NCBI GenBank assembly: GCA_002492465.1
Contig: DKYT01000013.1
Location: 113,648-123,930 of the forward strand
From: Lachnospiraceae bacterium UBA7093
Lineage (GTDB): Bacteria; Bacillota; Clostridia; Lachnospirales; Lachnospiraceae
Length of the DNA: 10,283 bases
Direction of reading: 5' to 3'
In this document: in pieces, positions 6,120-10,283 of the stretch
Numbering within the stretch: the stretch's first letter is position 1
Layout of the letters: every line of letters begins with the position of its first letter
Notes under the pieces: generated by a model
The model's database searches: none
What the model was told of the DNA's origin: nothing
The model's input: the letters and a program-made list of their open reading frames with translations, nothing else
Program-made: the position numbers and the translations under genes

Positions 6120-7481
6120 ATGTTAGGACGGGCATCAGAACTGAAATATTTAAAAGCATATTATGAACGTCCCGGTAGCCAGATTCTGGTGGTTTATGGG
6201 CAAAAAAACGTAGGGAAAACCGCCCTGCTTCGTCAATTTGGGCAGGATAAGCTGTGCTTTTATTACAGGGCGTGCTCCGGCTCCGGGAGAGAGCAGCGTT
6301 ATCAATGGGCAAAAACCCTTGGTAAGGAAGGCGTTTCTCTTGAGGAATATCCTGCTTATTCTCAAATATTCGGTGCGCTTTTAAAGAAGCAGACGGATAA
6401 AAAGGTTATTATTATCGATGAATTCCAGAATATTGTCAGGGCGGACGACGAATTTATGCGGGATCTGGTGCATTTTATCCGGGGTCTGGCGGCAGATACA
6501 CAGGTGATGTTTCTTCTTGCCAGTTCCTCCATCGGATGGGTGGAGAACAGCATGGTGGCAAGGATCGGGGAGGCGGCATATGAAATCTCCGGCTTTGTGA
6601 AGGTGAGGGAACTGGAATTTGACGTTATGATGGAGTATTTCCAGGGATTTAACATGGAACAGGGAATGGAGGCTTATGCAGTGCTGGGAGGGGTTCCCGG
6701 ACTCTGGAAAAAATTTGACGACAGGCTGGGAACCAGAGAAAACATTTGCAGAGCCATTTTAAACCGGGACGCATTGCTACATTGGGAAGGACAGCGGATT
6801 CTGGAGGAGGAACTGCGGGAAACCAGCGTATATAATACTATTCTTGCTTCCATAGCGGCGGGAAAACATAAGCTCAACGATCTCTATCAGCACACCGGTT
6901 TTTCCAGGGCAAAGATCAGCGTTTATCTGAAAAATCTCATGGAGCTGGAGCTGGTGGAAAAGGTTTTTTCTTATGATACGGACGGAAAGGCGAACGCCCA
7001 GAAGGGCATATATAGAATCAGCAACCATTTTGTGCATTTTTATTTTACCTATCTGTACCCGAATTTAAGCAGTCTGGAAAAAATGACGCCGGGGGAATTT
7101 TATAACAAATATATTGAAGCAACGTTTCGAAATTATGTGGCGGAGTATTTCAAGGTAATCTGCAAGCAGTATATTGAAAAGTGGAACAGGTGGGAGCGGC
7201 TTCCTATCAAAGCGGAACGAATCGGCGAGTGGGTAGGCAAGCTTGGCACTATCGATGTGATTGCCCAGAGCAAAACAGGGGAAACCATTTTGGGAATCTG
7301 CTGCGGGGATAAACCCCTGATGTGCTACGCCGACTATGAATGGCTTCTTTTCTGCGCAGAAAAGGCAAAACTCAGAGCGGATTACGTGTATTTATTTTCC
7401 CTTCACAGCTTTGATGAAAAGCTGAACCTGGAGGCAAAGGTAAAACGTAATCTGAAATTAATCAGTATGGATGAAATGTAA
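6120..7481 (+). CDS. AAA-type ATP-binding protein with winged helix and DUF234-like C-terminus
   Basis: A 453-aa ATPase of the archaeal-type ATPase/DUF234 family, whose cellular role is not established. Walker A is GQKNVGKT at 27-34, Walker B is KVIIIDEFQN at 95-104, a sensor-like ASSSIGW is at 134-140, and the family motif YAVLGGVPGLW is at 186-196. A winged-helix segment follows (about 250-282, LNDLYQHTGFSRAKISVYLK). The C-terminal part (about 295-440) corresponds to DUF234, where relatives carry a PD-(D/E)XK-like core. Here the IDV aspartate (D379) is kept, but the following E-x-K element reads GICCG, so nuclease activity is doubtful. The ATG at 6120 is preferred over the abutting TTG at 6117; AGAGGG lies 6 nt upstream. 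The gene starts 20 nt after the EAL gene, and its stop codon shares one base with the topB start. Confidence 0.88.
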   Translation: MLGRASELKYLKAYYERPGSQILVVYGQKNVGKTALLRQFGQDKLCFYYRACSGSGREQRYQWAKTLGKEGVSLEEYPAYSQIFGALLKKQTDKKVIIIDEFQNIVRADDEFMRDLVHFIRGLAADTQVMFLLASSSIGWVENSMVARIGEAAYEISGFVKVRELEFDVMMEYFQGFNMEQGMEAYAVLGGVPGLWKKFDDRLGTRENICRAILNRDALLHWEGQRILEEELRETSVYNTILASIAAGKHKLNDLYQHTGFSRAKISVYLKNLMELELVEKVFSYDTDGKANAQKGIYRISNHFVHFYFTYLYPNLSSLEKMTPGEFYNKYIEATFRNYVAEYFKVICKQYIEKWNRWERLPIKAERIGEWVGKLGTIDVIAQSKTGETILGICCGDKPLMCYADYEWLLFCAEKAKLRADYVYLFSLHSFDEKLNLEAKVKRNLKLISMDEM

Positions 7482-9487
7482 TGGGAAAAAGTATTTATAT
7501 TGCCGAAAAGCCCAGCGTTGCCAGAGAATTTGCCAAGGCGCTGCAAATAAACGCCAAATCCAGAGACGGTTATATGGAATCGGAGGAGGCTGTGATTACC
7601 TGGTGTGTGGGTCATCTGGTGACAATGAGTTATCCGGAGGCGTACGATGAAAAATATAAAAGATGGTCTTTGGAGACGATCCCTTTTATCCCCTCTGAAT
7701 TTAAATATGAGGTGATTGAGAATGTGAAAAAGCAGTTTACCATCGTCAGCGGACTTTTGAACCGTGAGGATGTGGAAACTATTTATGTGTGTACGGACTC
7801 AGGACGGGAGGGGGAATACATATACCGCCTGGTGGAACAACAGGCACAAGTAAAAGGTAAGAAAAGGAAGCGGGTATGGATTGATTCCCAGACAGAAGAG
7901 GAGATTCTCAGAGGAATCCGGGAGGCAAAAGATCTCTCGGAATATGACAATCTTGGCGCCGCCGCTTATCTGCGCGCCAAAGAAGACTACCTGATGGGGA
8001 TTAACTTTTCCAGAGTATTGACCCTGAAATACGGGAATTCTGTGAAATCCTACCTGAAAGCAGACCGCGCTGTGATCAGCGTAGGACGTGTTATGACCTG
8101 CGTCCTGGGCATGGTAGTAAACAGAGAACGGGAGATCAGGGAGTTTGTAAAAACGCCCTTTTATCGTGTCATTGCAAACGTGCAGATGGGATGCCGGGAT
8201 CGGGAATTTGAATGGAAGGCTGTGGAGGGAAGCCGCTATTTTCTCTCTCCAGCGCTATATAAGGAGAATGGCTTTCGGGAAAAGGCGGACGGGGAGCAGC
8301 TGATTGCAGAGCCTATGAAAGCGCCGCCGGTAAAGGCACGGGTGGAGGCTGTGGAAAAGAAGAAAGAGACCAAGAATCCGCCTCTTTTGTATAATCTTGC
8401 AGAGCTGCAAAACGACTGTTCAAAACTTTTTAAGATCAGTCCCGACGAGACCCTGCGGATCGCCCAGGAACTCTATGAAAAAAAATTGACCACCTATCCC
8501 CGTACCGATGCAAGGGTGCTGTCAACGGCAGTGTCCAAGGAAATTCTGAGAAATATCAAAGGGCTTATGAACTATGAGCCTGTAAGGGAGCTGGTCCGGG
8601 AAATTATGGAGAGGGGAAGCTACCAAAAAATCAGCGGGACCAGATATGTAAATGACAAGCAGATCACAGATCACTATGCCATTATCCCTACCGGACAGGG
8701 GCTTGGCGGTTTAAACGGTTTAAACCCTACTACAGCAAAGGTTTATGAATTGATTGTACGCAGGTTCTTGAGTATTTTTTATCCCCCGGCAGTCTACCGG
8801 AGGGTCGGACTTGAACTTTGTATTGGAACAGAGCATTTTTTCGCAGGGTTTAAGGTGCTGGAAGAACAGGGGTATTTAAAAGCTTCGGCGCTCTCCTTCG
8901 GAAAGCGGAAAGAAAATAAGGGAGAGGAACAGGATGAGGAAGAGACAGACCAAAATTTCATAGAGGAGCTTGGACATCTGAAAAAGGGAACGGAGCTTTT
9001 TGTTTCGGATATGCAAATCAAGGAAGGAGAGACATCACCGCCCAAACGATACAATTCAGGAACTATGATTCTTACCATGGAAAACGCAGGGCAGTTTATT
9101 GAGGACGAGGAGCTTCGGGCGCAGATTAAGGGAAGCGGGATAGGAACCTCCGCAACCCGTGCTGAAATTCTGAAAAAGCTCATAAATATTAACTATCTGG
9201 CGCTGAATAAGAAGACGCAGATCCTGACGCCCACGCTGATGGGCGAGATGATCTATGAGGTGGTAAACAATTCCATACGCCCTCTTTTGGATCCGGCGCT
9301 GACGGCAAGCTGGGAGAAGGGGCTTACCATGGTGGCGGAGGGAACCATCACAGAAGAGGAATATATGAAAAAGCTGGACGACTTTGTGTCCAGAAGAACC
9401 AATATCGTAAAAGGCTTAAGCAATCAACGGATTTTAAACCAGCAGTTTAACAAGGCTGCAGGAAATTATAAAAAGGGAGGTAAATGA
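7481..9487 (+). CDS. topB: DNA topoisomerase III (type IA)
   Basis: A type IA topoisomerase that passes single strands, relaxing or decatenating DNA; 668 aa. The Toprim domain shows AEKPSVA (E9) and TDSGREGE (105-112). The second acidic position of the DxDxE motif is Gly, as is common in Firmicutes topoisomerase III proteins (TDAGREGE). The catalytic tyrosine is Y339 in LTTYPRTD. The late IGTSATRAEIL motif (554-564) is intact. A charged, acidic stretch (about 474-490, Lys then Glu/Asp rich) looks like a flexible linker. No C-terminal zinc-ribbon cysteines are seen. The ATG overlaps the ATPase stop by one base (TAATG) and has only a weak GGA upstream, so translation probably depends on reinitiation from the ATPase. 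TopB genes also occur on conjugative elements, but nothing mobile is seen here. Confidence 0.95.
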   Translation: MGKSIYIAEKPSVAREFAKALQINAKSRDGYMESEEAVITWCVGHLVTMSYPEAYDEKYKRWSLETIPFIPSEFKYEVIENVKKQFTIVSGLLNREDVETIYVCTDSGREGEYIYRLVEQQAQVKGKKRKRVWIDSQTEEEILRGIREAKDLSEYDNLGAAAYLRAKEDYLMGINFSRVLTLKYGNSVKSYLKADRAVISVGRVMTCVLGMVVNREREIREFVKTPFYRVIANVQMGCRDREFEWKAVEGSRYFLSPALYKENGFREKADGEQLIAEPMKAPPVKARVEAVEKKKETKNPPLLYNLAELQNDCSKLFKISPDETLRIAQELYEKKLTTYPRTDARVLSTAVSKEILRNIKGLMNYEPVRELVREIMERGSYQKISGTRYVNDKQITDHYAIIPTGQGLGGLNGLNPTTAKVYELIVRRFLSIFYPPAVYRRVGLELCIGTEHFFAGFKVLEEQGYLKASALSFGKRKENKGEEQDEEETDQNFIEELGHLKKGTELFVSDMQIKEGETSPPKRYNSGTMILTMENAGQFIEDEELRAQIKGSGIGTSATRAEILKKLININYLALNKKTQILTPTLMGEMIYEVVNNSIRPLLDPALTASWEKGLTMVAEGTITEEEYMKKLDDFVSRRTNIVKGLSNQRILNQQFNKAAGNYKKGGK

Positions 9488-10152
9488 TGGAACAATTTAC
9501 AATTAAGAATCTTTATACCCTGGAGGAAACCATAGCGGCGCCGCTTTTTGAGGGAGCGGTTTACCCTTGGGAACTTCTTCCCAAAATAGGCGGCTATATC
9601 ACAGAATTGGGAAAGACGCTGCCCAAGGAGCAGTTTACAGAGGTGAAGGAGAACGTATGGATTGCCAAATCCGCTAAGGTGGCGCCCACCGCTTTCATCA
9701 ACGGCCCCGCAATCATAGACGAGGATGCGGAGATCAGACATTGCGCTTTTATTCGCGGAAATGCCATTGTGGGAAAAGGGGCGGTGGTAGGTAATTCTAC
9801 CGAGCTGAAAAACGTCATATTATTTAACAAGGTACAAGTGCCTCACTATAATTATGTGGGCGACAGTATTCTTGGCTTCAAGTCTCATATGGGGGCAGGC
9901 TCTATCACCTCAAATGTGAAAAGTGACAAGACGCTGGTAGTGGTAAAGAACGGCGAAGAAAGGATAGAGACCGGGCTTAAAAAATTTGGCGCCATGCTGG
10001 GAGACCAGGTGGAGGTAGGATGTAACAGCGTTTTAAATCCCGGAACGGTAATCGGCAGGAATTCCAATGTTTATCCTACCAGTATGGTGCGGGGGTGCAT
10101 CCCGGCGGGAAGCATCTATAAGAAACAGGGTGAGATCGCCGGAAAATACTAA
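9487..10152 (+). CDS. left-handed beta-helix (hexapeptide repeat) protein resembling the GlmU acetyltransferase domain
   Basis: A 221-aa protein with an N-terminal helical region (about 1-55) and then hexapeptide repeats typical of a left-handed beta-helix (about 56-205). The segment K108..H120-YNYVGDSILG..MGAGSITSN aligns by eye with the acetyl-transfer site of GlmU, where the HxxYxGD histidine is catalytic, so H120 is a candidate catalytic base. There is no nucleotidyltransferase domain (no LAAGxGTRM), so a full bifunctional GlmU or UDP-GlcNAc pyrophosphorylase name would be misleading. A sugar-linked acyltransferase role is inferred; the substrate is unknown. The start at 9487 is chosen because GGGAGG (9475-9480) is 6 nt away. 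The adjoining ATG at 9484 (3 nt spacing, ATGA overlap with the topB stop) is the alternative. It is translationally coupled to topB and ends the gene cluster. Confidence 0.85.
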   Translation: MEQFTIKNLYTLEETIAAPLFEGAVYPWELLPKIGGYITELGKTLPKEQFTEVKENVWIAKSAKVAPTAFINGPAIIDEDAEIRHCAFIRGNAIVGKGAVVGNSTELKNVILFNKVQVPHYNYVGDSILGFKSHMGAGSITSNVKSDKTLVVVKNGEERIETGLKKFGAMLGDQVEVGCNSVLNPGTVIGRNSNVYPTSMVRGCIPAGSIYKKQGEIAGKY

Positions 10153-10167
10153 ATCCGGCGTGGCGGT

Positions 10168-10208
10168 TCCTGTAAAAAAATATCAAAAGTACTGGATTTT
10201 TTGCAGGA
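10168..10208 (+). other. 12-bp AT-rich hairpin downstream of the cluster, possible terminator or leader structure
   Basis: TCCTGTAAAAAA (10168-10179) pairs with TTTTTTGCAGGA (10197-10208) with one G-U wobble, around a 17-nt loop. It starts 15 nt after the stop of the beta-helix gene. The T-run is inside the right arm rather than after the stem, so it is not a textbook rho-independent terminator. A shorter GC stem CGCCGG/CCGGCG (10137-10142 and 10155-10160) brackets the stop codon just before it. No better terminator for the cluster is visible. Confidence 0.45.
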
Positions 10209-10227
10209 TATATGCGAAAATATAGAG

Positions 10228-10251
10228 TGTGATTATGACAAAATATTCACA
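10228..10251. promoter_or_regulatory. operator-like imperfect palindrome upstream of the next gene
   Basis: TGTGATTAT (10228-10236) and ATATTCACA (10243-10251) are inverted repeats with 8 of 9 positions complementary, separated by 6 nt. The site lies about 20 nt before the ribosome binding site of a gene beyond the window and just after a weak -10-like TATAGA (10221-10226). The TGTGA/TCACA ends resemble Crp/FNR- or Rex-type half sites, but the centre spacing does not fit either classic consensus, so no regulator is named. Confidence 0.4.
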
Positions 10252-10271
10252 AGGAAATCATCTACATATTG

Positions 10272-10278
10272 AAAGGAG
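10272..10278 (+). promoter_or_regulatory. ribosome binding site of a gene starting just past the window end
   Basis: AAAGGAG lies 5 nt from the last base of the window, the spacing expected if a start codon begins at or shortly after the next base. There is no coding sequence in 10153-10271, so the intergenic stretch probably serves as the control region of this next plus-strand gene. Confidence 0.6.
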
Positions 10279-10283
10279 TTTTC

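Noticed and set aside
7481..9487. topB as a sign of an integrative conjugative element
   Set aside because: No integrase, relaxase, transfer genes or attachment repeats are visible, and flanking genes are biosynthetic. The partial tRNA at the window start is not accompanied by an integrase or a repeat of its 3' end.
9487..10152. Full UDP-N-acetylglucosamine pyrophosphorylase (GlmU)
   Set aside because: The nucleotidyltransferase domain with its LAAGxGTRM motif is absent; only the beta-helix acyltransferase-like part is present.
10137..10160. GC hairpin CGCCGG/CCGGCG as the cluster's intrinsic terminator
   Set aside because: The stem is only 6 bp with a 12-nt loop and is not followed by a T-run, and part of it is coding sequence.
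1..10283. CRISPR arrays, toxin-antitoxin pairs, insertion sequences or phage genes
   Set aside because: No regularly spaced repeats, no paired small ORFs with such features, and no transposase or phage protein was recognised on either strand.

Overview
The window looks like chromosomal DNA of a low-to-mid GC Clostridia member, most likely Lachnospiraceae-like. This is inferred from strong AGGAGG-type ribosome binding sites, a tRNA without an encoded CCA end, an archaeal/fungal-type aspartate-semialdehyde dehydrogenase, and protein sequences that read like gut Firmicutes homologues. No database search was possible. Nothing marks it as a phage, plasmid or integrative element: no integrase, transposase, relaxase or terminal repeats were seen.

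Layout. (1) Positions 1-92 hold the 3' part of a tRNA-Thr(CGT) cut by the window edge and its rho-independent terminator. (2) Positions 72-1662, minus strand, hold a two-gene ABC importer of the nitrate/sulfonate/taurine/thiamine-precursor type: an ATPase followed by a permease that overlap by 23 nt. No substrate-binding protein gene is visible. The permease's last codons and stop lie inside the tRNA terminator. (3) Positions 1663-1835 are a divergent control region with a good argH promoter, a weaker opposing promoter, a 10-bp direct repeat and a 12-bp exact inverted repeat. (4) Positions 1836-10152, plus strand, hold six tightly packed genes with gaps of 24 nt or less or small overlaps and no terminator between them: argH, asd, a PAS-GGDEF-EAL c-di-GMP phosphodiesterase-like protein, a DUF234-type AAA ATPase, topB (DNA topoisomerase III), and a stand-alone left-handed beta-helix protein resembling the acetyltransferase half of GlmU. 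(5) Positions 10153-10283 hold a long hairpin, an operator-like imperfect palindrome and a ribosome binding site for a gene starting just past the window.

How the parts fit. argH finishes arginine synthesis, and asd feeds lysine/diaminopimelate, threonine and methionine synthesis. The EAL protein should lower c-di-GMP; its GGDEF motif is degenerate, so synthesis is unlikely. The ATPase, topB and beta-helix genes are translationally coupled, and the ATPase has an apparently dead nuclease-like C-terminus. The most interesting point is this ATPase-topoisomerase pairing downstream of a c-di-GMP gene inside what appears to be an amino-acid operon. Whether it is a functional system or only conserved packing cannot be decided from one genome.
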